Source: CAVPDE01 sp964580575
GTDB lineage: Bacteria; Desulfobacterota; DSM-4660; Desulfatiglandales; HGW-15
Reading direction: 5' to 3'
Assembly (NCBI GenBank): GCA_964580575.1
Contig: CAZOLJ010000053.1
Coordinates: 1-32,376 of the forward strand
DNA length: 32,376 nucleotides
Part shown: positions 23,533 to 30,727 of the stretch, piece after piece
Layout of the letters: each line of letters begins with the position of its first letter
How positions within the stretch are numbered: position 1 is the first letter of the stretch
Translations under genes and position numbers: made by a program
The notes under the pieces: generated by a model
Database searches by the model: none
Seen by the model: only the letters and a program-made list of their open reading frames with translations
Told to the model about the DNA's origin: nothing

Positions 23533-24456
23533 TCACGTTTTGAGGCTTCCCACGATCTCGCCGATTTCCCGGATTCCATTCTCCGCGCAATAGGTCCTGA
23601 TGCCCTCGATCACCTCCAGCGTCGCTCTGGGATTGACGAAGTTGGCGGTCCCGATCTCCACTGCCCTGGCGCCCACCATCAGGAATTCAACGGCATCTTT
23701 AGGGTCCATGATTCCGCCCATACCGATAACAGGGATCTTCACGGTCCTGGCGACCTGATAGACCATGTAAAGGGCGATGGGTTTAATGGCAGGACCTGAC
23801 AGTCCGCCGAAAACGTTGGCCAGCTTCGGTCTCCGGGTTTCAACGTCGATGGCCATCCCGGTCAGGGTGTTGATGAGAGACAGCGCATGCGCCCCTGCTC
23901 CTTCCACGGCCTTGGCAACAGTCTTGATGTCCGTCACGTTGGGAGAGAGCTTCACGATCACCGGTTTGTCCGTGTTTCTGACCACCGTTTCCGTCACCCG
24001 CGCTGACGTGAACGGGTCAATCCCAAAAGCCATGCCTCCGCATTCCACGTTAGGGCAGGAGATGTTCACCTCGAGAGCGGCAACTCCTTCCACGCCTCTG
24101 AACTCGGAAGCCAGTTCTCCGTACTCCTCGGTGTGGTGACCGTAGATGTTGACGATGATCGGCGTGGTGTATTTTCTCAGCCTCGGGAGCTTGTCTCTGA
24201 GAAATGCTTCGAGCCCTACGTTCGCGAGGCCAATGGCATTGAGCATCCCGCCGGAGGTTTCCACGATTCTCGGAGGAGGATTTCCCGGCATTGGCTTCAG
24301 GGAAAGCCCTTTCACAACGAGCGCGCCGAGGAGGTTGAGGTCCACAAGGCTCTCCAACTCCAGCCCGTAGCCGAAGGTCCCTGACGCGGCGATGACAGGA
24401 TTCTGAAGGGACAGAGGACCGATGTGCGTTCTTAAATCAGGCAAAACCGATGACAT
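23533..24456 (-). CDS. pyrD: Dihydroorotate dehydrogenase B, catalytic subunit
   Basis: PyrD oxidises dihydroorotate to orotate in pyrimidine synthesis. The 307-residue FMN-binding TIM barrel has NPVIAASGTFGYG near the N-terminus, NGIGLANVG-type sequence, the class 1B catalytic Cys in LEVNISCPNVECGG (about 132), VIVKLSPN, and the FMN phosphate site GMGGIMDPKDAVEFLMVGA. A Cys instead of Ser as base places it in class 1B, which works with PyrK. GAGGGA precedes the ATG. It follows pyrK at 57 bp on the minus strand. Confidence 0.96.
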   Translation of the reverse strand: MSSVLPDLRTHIGPLSLQNPVIAASGTFGYGLELESLVDLNLLGALVVKGLSLKPMPGNPPPRIVETSGGMLNAIGLANVGLEAFLRDKLPRLRKYTTPIIVNIYGHHTEEYGELASEFRGVEGVAALEVNISCPNVECGGMAFGIDPFTSARVTETVVRNTDKPVIVKLSPNVTDIKTVAKAVEGAGAHALSLINTLTGMAIDVETRRPKLANVFGGLSGPAIKPIALYMVYQVARTVKIPVIGMGGIMDPKDAVEFLMVGARAVEIGTANFVNPRATLEVIEGIRTYCAENGIREIGEIVGSLKT

Positions 24457-24513
24457 ATGAAGTCCCTCATTGAACGGCCCTTAAGAAATCCGAATTCCGA
24501 AATTCGTGCTTTC

Positions 24514-25296
24514 CTAAATCAATTCCCAATCAATGTCTTCCGCATCAGAAACCGGCCCTTCTTTGCAGACATAAAAATAGCTTCTGCCTGAGGTTGCAGA
24601 CGCTTTTACCGCGCATCCCTGACAGGCCCCCAGTCCACAGGCCATGTGGGCTTCCAGGGACACCTCGCAGGGGATTTTCAGCGCCAGGGTCGCCTCAGCC
24701 ACTTTTCTGAGCATGGGCCTGGGGCCGCATGCATGGACCATCACATCTCCAGAGTTCTTGCGGAGGAACTCATCGAGAAGATCCGTCACAGGACCGTGAT
24801 GACCTTTGGTCCCATCATCCGTGGCTACCGCAAAACCCCTCTCTTCGCCTGTGATCTTCTGCGGGGAGAGGATGTCCTTGGCCGTACGAAACCCCATCAT
24901 CAAAGCGGCTTCCTTTTCCCTGTGAAACTGGCTGAGAAACAGGAGGGGGGCAATGCCGATCCCTCCTCCAACCAGAAGCCGGCTGAACCTTTCTTCCGGC
25001 ACGGCGAAGCCTTTCCCCAGCGGTCCAAGAACCTGCAGTCTCTCCCCTTGCCTCAGCTCTGTCATCAGGCTGGTCCCTTTGCCCACCACGCGGTAAAGCA
25101 CCAGGAACAGATCCTCCTTGACCCCACATAGGGAAAAAGGGCGCCTTAACAGAGGGTCGAGCCCGGGGCTGACCTTTATCATCACGAACTGGCCCGGCTT
25201 GGCTGCTTGCGCGATCTCAGCTGAACGCAAGGCCATGAGCCAGGTGTCGTCGGTGACACGCTCGTTGGATACGATTTCGCTCAGCAGTTCGAACAT
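24514..25296 (-). CDS. pyrK: Dihydroorotate dehydrogenase B, electron-transfer subunit
   Basis: PyrK passes electrons from the PyrD flavin through FAD and a [2Fe-2S] cluster to NAD. The 260-residue product has the FAD motif RRPFSLCGV, the nucleotide-binding LVGGGIGIAPLLFL and four C-terminal cysteines in MACGLGACQGCAVK and YVCKEGPV, the usual cluster pattern. The ATG at 25296 gives the normal MFELLSEIVSNE start. The frame remains open upstream into the assembly gap, but the added residues look random. An upstream gene of the same operon may lie in the gap. Confidence 0.93.
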   Translation of the reverse strand: MFELLSEIVSNERVTDDTWLMALRSAEIAQAAKPGQFVMIKVSPGLDPLLRRPFSLCGVKEDLFLVLYRVVGKGTSLMTELRQGERLQVLGPLGKGFAVPEERFSRLLVGGGIGIAPLLFLSQFHREKEAALMMGFRTAKDILSPQKITGEERGFAVATDDGTKGHHGPVTDLLDEFLRKNSGDVMVHACGPRPMLRKVAEATLALKIPCEVSLEAHMACGLGACQGCAVKASATSGRSYFYVCKEGPVSDAEDIDWELI

Positions 25297-25355
25297 GCGT
25301 TTAAAATACCCTATTCTGCAGACTGAAACAACTGCTGAATTCCAAAGGCGGGGGG

Positions 25356-25455
25356 NNNNNNNNNNNNNNNNNNNNNNNNNNNNNNNNNNNNNNNNNNNNN
25401 NNNNNNNNNNNNNNNNNNNNNNNNNNNNNNNNNNNNNNNNNNNNNNNNNNNNNNN
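25356..25455. other. Assembly gap (100 Ns)
   Basis: Exactly 100 undetermined bases, a nominal gap size. The true distance between the flanks is unknown, and so is whether any gene lies there. Confidence 0.99.
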
Positions 25456-25566
25456 CAAGGATTCGATCTTGCCACCATCCTTCTTGGAATCGTCCTTTTT
25501 GTCCTCAACAGCCTACCGGGTGGAAGGCGATTTTCAAAAAGAAATGAGGTCCTTCATGCGACTTGA
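25456..25566 (+). CDS. Possible C-terminal end of a membrane protein, interrupted by the assembly gap
   Basis: The frame beginning at the gap edge reads QGFDLATILLGIVLFVLNSLPGG and a basic tail, then stops at 25564-25566. One hydrophobic helix followed by positive residues would suit the end of an inner-membrane protein. Only 36 residues are visible and no family can be assigned. It could be chance coding. Confidence 0.3.
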   Translation, partial: QGFDLATILLGIVLFVLNSLPGGRRFSKRNEVLHAT

Positions 25567-25607
25567 CTTCAAGCAAAGGCCTGGCTTATTTTGAGGAGGA
25601 GAATCAG

Positions 25608-25637
25608 ATGTCTTTCCCTCTTTCCCGGTTTCTTTGA
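25608..25637 (+). CDS. Possible pyrB leader peptide (MSFPLSRFL)
   Basis: A nine-codon ORF starts at an ATG 6 bases after a strong SD (GGAGGAG, 25595-25601) and ends with TGA 24 bases before the pyrB ATG. The coding strand is very rich in pyrimidines (TCTTTCCCTCTTTCC). It is in the same frame as pyrB. Leader peptides and pyrimidine-rich pause tracts control pyrBI in enteric bacteria, but no clear terminator hairpin is visible here, so the mechanism, if any, would differ. Confidence 0.45.
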   Translation: MSFPLSRFL

Positions 25638-25661
25638 ACCGCCTTTTTACCTGGAGGCCCC

Positions 25662-26726
25662 ATGACCATCCTTGACGAGCAATACGCGGAATTTGAAAGA
25701 CTCCCCAATGAGGAGAGAATCAAGTGCTTCGAGAAAGACGGTCGCATGTATGACATGCTCATTTCTCAGCAGCTCAATCGCCAGATTCTCGATGACCTGT
25801 ATCGGATTACCAACCAGATTCGCTCCCTTTCAAAAAGCAAGACAGGATCGCAGTTCATCCAGAGTCTCCTCTGTCACAAACGGGCCATGCTCTATTTTGC
25901 CCAGCCCTCTTCCAGAACGTTTCTGTCTTTTGAAAACGCCTGCCACCTTCTGGGGATGAAGACCTCTGAAATCAGGGATCCCAATGTGTCCTCCGAAGTC
26001 AAAGGAGAGAGTTTTGACGACAGCCTCCGCACCTTCTCCACCTACACCGACCTCATCATCATGAGGCACAAAGGCCAGAACATGGCGGAGCGGGCGGCCT
26101 GGCTCCTCAACACGCACACCTATCGGCCGGTTCCGGTCATCAACGGGGGTTCAGGCAGCGACCAGCATCCCACCCAGGCGCTTCTCGACGTTTTCACCTT
26201 GCAGCAGTCCTTTGAATACCAAGGGGGCCTCGATGGAAAGACCGTTCTCATGTGCGGGGATCTGAAAAGAGGAAGGACCGTGAGGTCTCTCAGCTATCTC
26301 ATGAAGAACTTCCGTGGAATGAAAATCATTTATGCTGCGCCCGCCGCCTTTCAGATGAAAGAGGACGTGTGCAGTTTCCTTGAGAGGCACCGTATCTCTT
26401 ACACGATTGAAACCCACGGTCTTGAAAAGGTGCTCGCCGAGGCGGATGCCATCTACATGACGCGGATTCAGGATGAGCACGACGCCATCCCGGGGGAGTC
26501 GGGGAAGACCGATGTCTCGAAGTTCAGGTTGACCCTGGCCAACATGGCGTACGTGAAGCCGAATGCCGTGATCATGCATCCCTTCCCCAGAAGGGATGAG
26601 ATCGATGTGGCCATTGATCCGGATCCCAGAGCCATGTACTGGAGGCAGGAGCGAAACGGCATGTGGTCCAGAGCGGCTCTCATCGCCTACATGTTTCGGG
26701 TCGATCAGGAAATCATGAGCTACTGA
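25662..26726 (+). CDS. pyrB: Aspartate carbamoyltransferase, catalytic chain (divergent, long form)
   Basis: ATCase joins carbamoyl phosphate and aspartate in the first committed step of pyrimidine synthesis. The 354-residue product shows FAQPSSRTFLSFENA (carbamoyl-phosphate loop), VKGESFDDSLRTFSTYTDLIIMRH, the HPTQALLD site, DLKRGRTVRSL and the HPFPRRDEI loop. It is about 40 residues longer than the enteric enzyme, with an N-terminal extension of about 45 residues. The phosphate loop reads SSRT instead of the usual STRT, and QP replaces EP. TGGAGG precedes the ATG at 4-5 bases. It is divergent from pyrK-pyrD across the assembly gap. No pyrI regulatory gene follows. Confidence 0.92.
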   Translation: MTILDEQYAEFERLPNEERIKCFEKDGRMYDMLISQQLNRQILDDLYRITNQIRSLSKSKTGSQFIQSLLCHKRAMLYFAQPSSRTFLSFENACHLLGMKTSEIRDPNVSSEVKGESFDDSLRTFSTYTDLIIMRHKGQNMAERAAWLLNTHTYRPVPVINGGSGSDQHPTQALLDVFTLQQSFEYQGGLDGKTVLMCGDLKRGRTVRSLSYLMKNFRGMKIIYAAPAAFQMKEDVCSFLERHRISYTIETHGLEKVLAEADAIYMTRIQDEHDAIPGESGKTDVSKFRLTLANMAYVKPNAVIMHPFPRRDEIDVAIDPDPRAMYWRQERNGMWSRAALIAYMFRVDQEIMSY

Positions 26727-26744
26727 CCTGCCCGTGCCGCCTTT

Positions 26745-27167
26745 CTATCCTTGGCCTTCGAGTTTCTCTTGGATGAGTTTTCTCAGGTGCTCCGGAAGTC
26801 GCCTGGGCTTCATGGCGGAATTGATGCATCCGTGAACCGTGTGGCCGGTCACCAGGAGTTTTCTTTCTTCGCTGACCACCTCGTAATCGAAACGAACTCT
26901 TGCGCCTTTGTAGTTTCCGATCCTGGTCTTCACCGTAACCAACGCATCATACCCCACGTTGGCATGATACTTCGCAGAGGCCTCCGTAACCACCAGAGTG
27001 TAGCCCTCCGCCTCAAGCCTCGAATAAGGGAAATCAAGCTCCCTCATGAGCTCAGCCCGGCCGATTTCAAAAAAGGTGAGATAGTTCCCATAATAGACCA
27101 CTCCCATTCGATCCGTGTCCTTGTAACGGACTCTTATCTTGGTCTCATGCCATCCGTCTTCCAGCAC
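26745..27167 (-). CDS. YbgC/4-hydroxybenzoyl-CoA-type acyl-CoA thioesterase
   Basis: The 140-residue hotdog-fold protein has RYKDTDRMGVVYYGNYLTFFEIGRAE, in which the first Asp is replaced by the DTD-x-MGVVYYxNY pattern that carries the catalytic Asp of YbgC-type thioesterases, and TRIGNYKGARVRFDYEV further on. It hydrolyses acyl-CoA or acyl-ACP esters; in many bacteria a relative works with the Tol-Pal system, but no tol genes are here. The start is a GTG, placed 8 bases after GGAGG. It is convergent with pyrB, with 18 bp between the stops. Confidence 0.88.
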   Translation of the reverse strand: MLEDGWHETKIRVRYKDTDRMGVVYYGNYLTFFEIGRAELMRELDFPYSRLEAEGYTLVVTEASAKYHANVGYDALVTVKTRIGNYKGARVRFDYEVVSEERKLLVTGHTVHGCINSAMKPRRLPEHLRKLIQEKLEGQG

Positions 27168-27299
27168 GGCGCTGTCCTCCTCTTCGGACGGTTTAGAAAT
27201 TCACAAAAGAGACTTATCAGGACCCTGCTCGCAGGTTGCTCAAAACCGCTCAGTCCTCGCTACTCCAAGTGTCGCCTCTCAAAAGTACGTTGATTAAAA

Positions 27300-27373
27300 T
27301 GTCATTTCGAACGAAGTGAGAAATCTTCGTGTTCAGGGTCTTTAAAAGATCTCTCCCTCCGGTCGAGAGGACA
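27300..27373 (+). repeat. Paired-hairpin intergenic repeat, copy 3
   Basis: TGTCATTTCGAACGAAGTGAG is followed by AAATCTT, a variable centre, AAAGATCTCTCCCTCCGG and GAGAGGACA. Block order matches the copies at 8511-8586 (minus) and 19761-19866 (plus). It lies between the DUF192 gene stop and the thioesterase start. Confidence 0.7.
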
Positions 27374-27407
27374 ACCTATTTGCGAGACGCGACACTAGCA
27401 CAGTCCT

Positions 27408-27959
27408 TCATTTCTTTAGTCCAGCCATCCACTGAATCTTCATCCCCTCCTCAATGCCGTGCCGTTTTGAAAAGCCGGCTTTAACTTCGACCACATATTT
27501 GGCCGGGCCTCTGGAAGCGTAGGTCTGTTTGGACATAGGCGTCGTCGACTCGGCGATGTTCAGAACGCGACGGTTCTCGTCTACGAAGATCATGTCAAGA
27601 GAGAGGGGCGTGTTGTGCATCCAGAACCTCTGCACCTCCGGGGAATCAAAGATGAAGAGCATTCCATGCAGATCTGGAAGGGACCATCGTTCCATCAGTC
27701 CCCTGATTCGGGCCTCCGGCGTATCGGCGATTTCAATGGTGATCGAGACGGCTGTGGACCCGTCCTGGCGAAGGAACTGAAGGTCTCCTTGCTCCGCCTT
27801 CGAAGATTCACAAAAGGCGGTGTCCTCTGCCGCCGACCATGCCCCGATGATCAAAGAAACCAAAACGGCGGACCGAAAAGCCCGCAGCACGGCCCTCAGG
27901 ACCCTTCCTTGTCTTTTCACAAGGCGAGACCTAAGAACGCAGGAGGGACCGATGCTCAT
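27408..27959 (-). CDS. Secreted DUF192 protein
   Basis: The 183-residue product starts with a basic region and a hydrophobic stretch (AVLVSLIIGAWSAAEDTA) that should act as signal peptide or anchor. The rest is a DUF192 domain: IRGLMERWSLPDLHGMLFIFD, RFWMHNTPLSLDMIFVDENRRV, the YASRGPAKYVVEV strand and the closing GIEEGMKIQWM. Members are small beta-rich proteins of unknown function, often periplasmic. The ATG at 27959 is preceded by GGAGGGA at about 5 bases, so the longer frame to 28031 is rejected. The ATG overlaps the stop of the YopX-like gene (ATGA), implying translational coupling. Confidence 0.88.
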   Translation of the reverse strand: MSIGPSCVLRSRLVKRQGRVLRAVLRAFRSAVLVSLIIGAWSAAEDTAFCESSKAEQGDLQFLRQDGSTAVSITIEIADTPEARIRGLMERWSLPDLHGMLFIFDSPEVQRFWMHNTPLSLDMIFVDENRRVLNIAESTTPMSKQTYASRGPAKYVVEVKAGFSKRHGIEEGMKIQWMAGLKK

Positions 27960-28348
27960 GAGGCTCCCTCCACAAGAGAGCGGTTCTCGCAGACGTTGCC
28001 GATCACCTCCTGCAGGTGAGGCTTCCACCATACCGTCCTCCCTTGCGGATCAATGAGAGAGAAGGCCGCCTCTTTATCACTCCACCGCACAACCAAAGTG
28101 GATTGCTGGATCCCGATTCGATTGGTGGTGTCGTCCACAATATCCCCTTCGTATATCTCCCTCCCCTTCATATCATACAGGCCCGTGAATTCCATCAGTC
28201 GACAGGCCTCCAGATGCACAGATCCTGTTTCTTCGAACCCGGCCCCTGTCCAGACTCCTGCCACCTGGTTCAGAGAAAAATCAATAGCACGGACCTCGAA
28301 CATGCGTTTTCGTTGCCAGTGCCACGCCCTGTATTTTATCTGTCTCAT
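27956..28348 (-). CDS. YopX-like protein (phage-type family)
   Basis: The 130-residue product opens with MRQIKYRAWHWQRKRMFEV and has the FTGLYDMKGREIYEGDIV block that defines the YopX family (PF09643), known mostly from temperate phages of Firmicutes such as SPbeta, where its role is unknown. Then come strands ending in VIGNVCEN, also typical of the family. GGGGAGG lies upstream of the ATG. No other phage gene is nearby. It overlaps the DUF192 gene by four bases. Confidence 0.85.
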   Translation of the reverse strand: MRQIKYRAWHWQRKRMFEVRAIDFSLNQVAGVWTGAGFEETGSVHLEACRLMEFTGLYDMKGREIYEGDIVDDTTNRIGIQQSTLVVRWSDKEAAFSLIDPQGRTVWWKPHLQEVIGNVCENRSLVEGAS

Positions 28349-28427
28349 GTCCTGGTGACCTCCCCACCTCTCCTCCTGCTTCTCAGTTGTTCCCCCGAAT
28401 CTATACCGGGATTTGATAGTTCTCCAG

Positions 28428-28466
28428 AAAAAAACACCTGCCCTCTCCCTTGTGAGGGGGCAGGTT
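28428..28466 (-). terminator. Rho-independent terminator (minus strand)
   Basis: On the minus strand AACCTGCCCCCTCA and GAGAGGGCAGGTG form a stem around a CAAGG loop, followed by seven Ts. It ends the transcript of the gene at 28501-28797 and insulates it from the YopX-DUF192 pair. Confidence 0.9.
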
Positions 28467-28500
28467 CAGGAGGAAAAATTTCTTTCAAGCGTCGGGCAAC

Positions 28501-28797
28501 TCAGGGGGCTTCATGATAGACGGGCTTGCTCATCTCAGAGAACTTGAAATTGTAAAAAACGTTGTACCCGTTGTAATCAAGGACCCGGAGGTCATCGGTC
28601 TGCTTGAGGTCTTCCAACACCACATCGTAATGGTTTCCATACTTCTTTTTCACAGTCTCCAAGGGCAGCTCGGACGCAATGTACTTGTTGATGCCTTTTG
28701 CCGCCATCTTATCGACCAGCTTCGGATCTTCAAAAGATTCATAGGTGGTCAGAATAAGGATGGGGCCTGTTCCTGTGAAAACGATTCCTGCTCTCAT
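28501..28797 (-). CDS. Conserved-looking cytoplasmic protein of unknown function
   Basis: The 98-residue product has a perfect SD (AAAGGAGGT, 6 bases before the ATG), a promoter 170 bp upstream and its own terminator, so it is a real single-gene unit. It has no signal peptide despite a short hydrophobic start (GIVFTGTGPILILTTYESF), then a helical region rich in Lys and Asp and a C-terminal Tyr/Phe-rich stretch (DYNGYNVFYNFKFSEM). There are no cysteines. No family was recognised. Confidence 0.85.
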   Translation of the reverse strand: MRAGIVFTGTGPILILTTYESFEDPKLVDKMAAKGINKYIASELPLETVKKKYGNHYDVVLEDLKQTDDLRVLDYNGYNVFYNFKFSEMSKPVYHEAP

Positions 28798-28965
28798 GGT
28801 CGGACCTCCTTTCTCGTTTGAGGTGACACCAACATCTCCCCCTTGTCCTCACAACGCATCCACCGGGAATAGGGGGTGAACAGAAACCAAGACGAAAAAA
28901 CAGTCTGAAATGGAGATCAGCAGCAACTGTCACGTTTCAGAAATGATCCAGTCGGATACGAAGTA

Positions 28966-28994
28966 ACTGTAGCACAAGGCCGGGGTCTTTTCAA
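28966..28994 (-). promoter_or_regulatory. Sigma-70-type promoter for the 28501-28797 gene
   Basis: On the minus strand TTGAAA (28994-28989) and TACAGT (28971-28966) are spaced by 17 bases. The predicted leader is about 160 nt, with a CCCCCT/AGGGGG stem near its 3' half and a TCTGAAA/TTTCAGA stem followed by six Ts (28895-28941) near its 5' half. Confidence 0.6.
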
Positions 28995-29012
28995 TACACC
29001 TCGCTAAGTAAT

Positions 29013-29237
29013 TTACTTGGGATTGTACCTTTGAGCGACTTCGCAGTCAAACCGGTCTTTGCACGCGCGGGAGCAGTAGAATTCCCTCATGATAAATCCG
29101 TATTTTTCAATGAAATCAAAAATGGCCTGGTCTTTGTTCGCAATTCCGTGGAACCACTTGTGCTGGTCAATGTGACGCTCGATGATGTCAATCTGAGCAT
29201 CGAGAATGTCATGGAGATGTTTGCATTCGTTGAACAT
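29013..29237 (-). CDS. Small cysteine- and histidine-containing protein, unknown function
   Basis: The 74-residue protein has a charged helical body (HLHDILDAQIDIIERHIDQHKWF) and a C-terminal YCSRACKDRFDC segment; with the Cys near the N-terminus and several His residues it could bind a metal. The ATG at 29237 is preferred to an upstream TTG at 29249. A strong promoter lies just ahead. It is followed by the promoter of the next gene on the same strand, so the two small genes are separately transcribed. No family was recognised. Confidence 0.7.
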   Translation of the reverse strand: MFNECKHLHDILDAQIDIIERHIDQHKWFHGIANKDQAIFDFIEKYGFIMREFYCSRACKDRFDCEVAQRYNPK

Positions 29238-29270
29238 AGGACCACCCAAGGCGTGTCAGTTTTTGTTGAA

Positions 29271-29299
29271 ATCATAGCATTTCTTGACGCTTATGGCAA
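29271..29299 (-). promoter_or_regulatory. Sigma-70-type promoter for the 29013-29237 gene
   Basis: On the minus strand TTGCCA (29299-29294) and TATGAT (29276-29271) are separated by exactly 17 bases, a near-consensus promoter with a short leader of about 30 bases. Confidence 0.65.
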
Positions 29300-29350
29300 G
29301 AGGCAGGGCGGGTGCGAATAAAACTGGGAATAAAAGCCGAACAAAGCTTC

Positions 29351-29379
29351 TTGTTACCGCCGCTCAGTTCTTCTAAGAT
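29351..29379 (+). promoter_or_regulatory. Possible sigma-70-type promoter for the FAD oxidoreductase gene
   Basis: TTGTTA and TAAGAT are spaced by 17 bases, about 70 bp upstream of the start codon. It is divergent from the promoter at 29271-29299. Confidence 0.4.
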
Positions 29380-29451
29380 ATAAGGATAGGCATTTTTCTT
29401 TCCCTGCTCCGGCTAGGGGAATCCAAACCGTTCGGATGGAGGATCAAGTCC

Positions 29452-30612
29452 TTGTTGCCCTCAAAGGCTGACGTTGTTGTCATTGGAGGGGGAGTGATCG
29501 GCTCCTCCGCGGCCTACCATCTTTCAAAGCGAAACATGTCCGTCGTCCTTCTGGAAAAAGGGGGCCTTGTCTCGGGAACCTCCGGCGCGTGTGACGGCCT
29601 GGTCTATCTTCAGTCCAAGAGACCCGGCGCCCATTTGAAACTGGCGATGGAGAGCAGAAAACGGTTCGATTCCCTTGAGCAGGAGCTGGGCCGGGATATC
29701 GAGTTCAGAGCTCACGGAGGAATGATCGTTATAGAAACACAAGAAGAACTCGAGGCCATGCGCCTTTTTGCAGAGGACCAGAAGGAGAGCGGACTTGAAG
29801 TCACTCTTCTCGACGGAAAACAGTCAAGAGAACTGGAACCGTCTCTGTCAGAAGAGATTCTGGGTTGCACCTATTCCCCGCTGGACGGCCAGGTGAACCC
29901 TATTGCTCTTGCCCTCGCCTTTCTGCGGAGGGCCAAGGAAAGAGGCGCAAAGATCTTTCCGCACACCGGGGTCACAGGCTTCAGCCTCCGGAGCGATCGG
30001 ATCATCAACGTGAAAACGGCCGCAGGGACCATTGAAACGGAAAAGGTTGTGAACGCGGCCGGTGTGCACGCGCCGGAAATCGGCCGGATACTCGGGGTGG
30101 AAATTCCGATCAAGCCCCGACGAGGCCAGATCGTGGTGACGGAAGCCTATGCTCCCCTGCTGCGACGCGGCCTTCTTTCAGCAAAGTATATCGCTGCGAA
30201 ATACAATCCCGCCCTTGCTGAAACCGGCGAACTGGGCATCTCCATTGAACAGACCAAGAGCGGAGGGTTTCTTCTCGGATCCACACGGGAGTTCGTCGGT
30301 TTTGACAGAAGGACCACGTGGAGTGCCATGAAAAGCATTGCGCTTCAAACATCGAGGATCCTCCCTTCGCTGAGAGATCTCCGCGTGATCAGAACCTTCG
30401 CAGGACTCAGGCCCTCCGCTCCTGACGGCCTTCCCATCCTGGGACCGGTCCCCAACGTCGAGGGCCTGTTCATCGCTGCCGGGCACGAGGGGGACGGAAT
30501 CGCCCTGTCGCCGATCACCGGCCAAATCCTTGCAGAGTGGATTGCAGAGGGATCACCGGGCATGGACGTTTCTCCCTTTAACCTGGAACGGTTCTCGGCT
30601 CCTCAGCATTGA
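29452..30612 (+). CDS. DAO-type FAD-dependent oxidoreductase (amino acid/imino acid oxidase family)
   Basis: The 386-residue product has the FAD-binding VVVIGGGVIGSSAAYHLSKR at residues 8-27 with the acidic partner LLEKGG, VVNAAGVHA in the middle, and the closing RPSAPDGLPILGPVPNVEGLF and AAGHEGDGIALSPITG, the layout of the glycine/sarcosine/opine/D-hydroxyproline oxidase group. It oxidises a C-N bond of an amino or imino acid; whether it uses oxygen or a quinone or other acceptor is open, and in an anaerobe an acceptor other than oxygen is likely. The start is a TTG 8 bases after GGAGGA. A neighbouring LysM gene follows after 115 bp. No partner alpha or gamma subunit is present. Confidence 0.85.
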   Translation: MLPSKADVVVIGGGVIGSSAAYHLSKRNMSVVLLEKGGLVSGTSGACDGLVYLQSKRPGAHLKLAMESRKRFDSLEQELGRDIEFRAHGGMIVIETQEELEAMRLFAEDQKESGLEVTLLDGKQSRELEPSLSEEILGCTYSPLDGQVNPIALALAFLRRAKERGAKIFPHTGVTGFSLRSDRIINVKTAAGTIETEKVVNAAGVHAPEIGRILGVEIPIKPRRGQIVVTEAYAPLLRRGLLSAKYIAAKYNPALAETGELGISIEQTKSGGFLLGSTREFVGFDRRTTWSAMKSIALQTSRILPSLRDLRVIRTFAGLRPSAPDGLPILGPVPNVEGLFIAAGHEGDGIALSPITGQILAEWIAEGSPGMDVSPFNLERFSAPQH

Positions 30613-30648
30613 CGGCAGGCGATTTGCACAGCCCCCTTGCAAAGCCTG

Positions 30649-30677
30649 TTGCATTAGACGCTCTGATAAGTTAATCT
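30649..30677 (+). promoter_or_regulatory. Possible sigma-70-type promoter for the LysM-hydrolase pair
   Basis: TTGCAT and TAATCT are spaced by 17 bases, about 50 bp upstream of the LysM gene start. The match to consensus is moderate. Confidence 0.35.
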
Positions 30678-30727
30678 CTGGCCAAAGGATCGTTTCATCA
30701 ACACATGAGCTTCGAAAGGAGTGGTTT

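Noticed and set aside
28739..28933. 64-codon minus-strand frame in the leader of the 98-residue protein gene
   Set aside because: It overlaps the start of that gene in another frame, is Arg/Cys/His-rich and has no SD, so it looks like chance coding in a structured leader.
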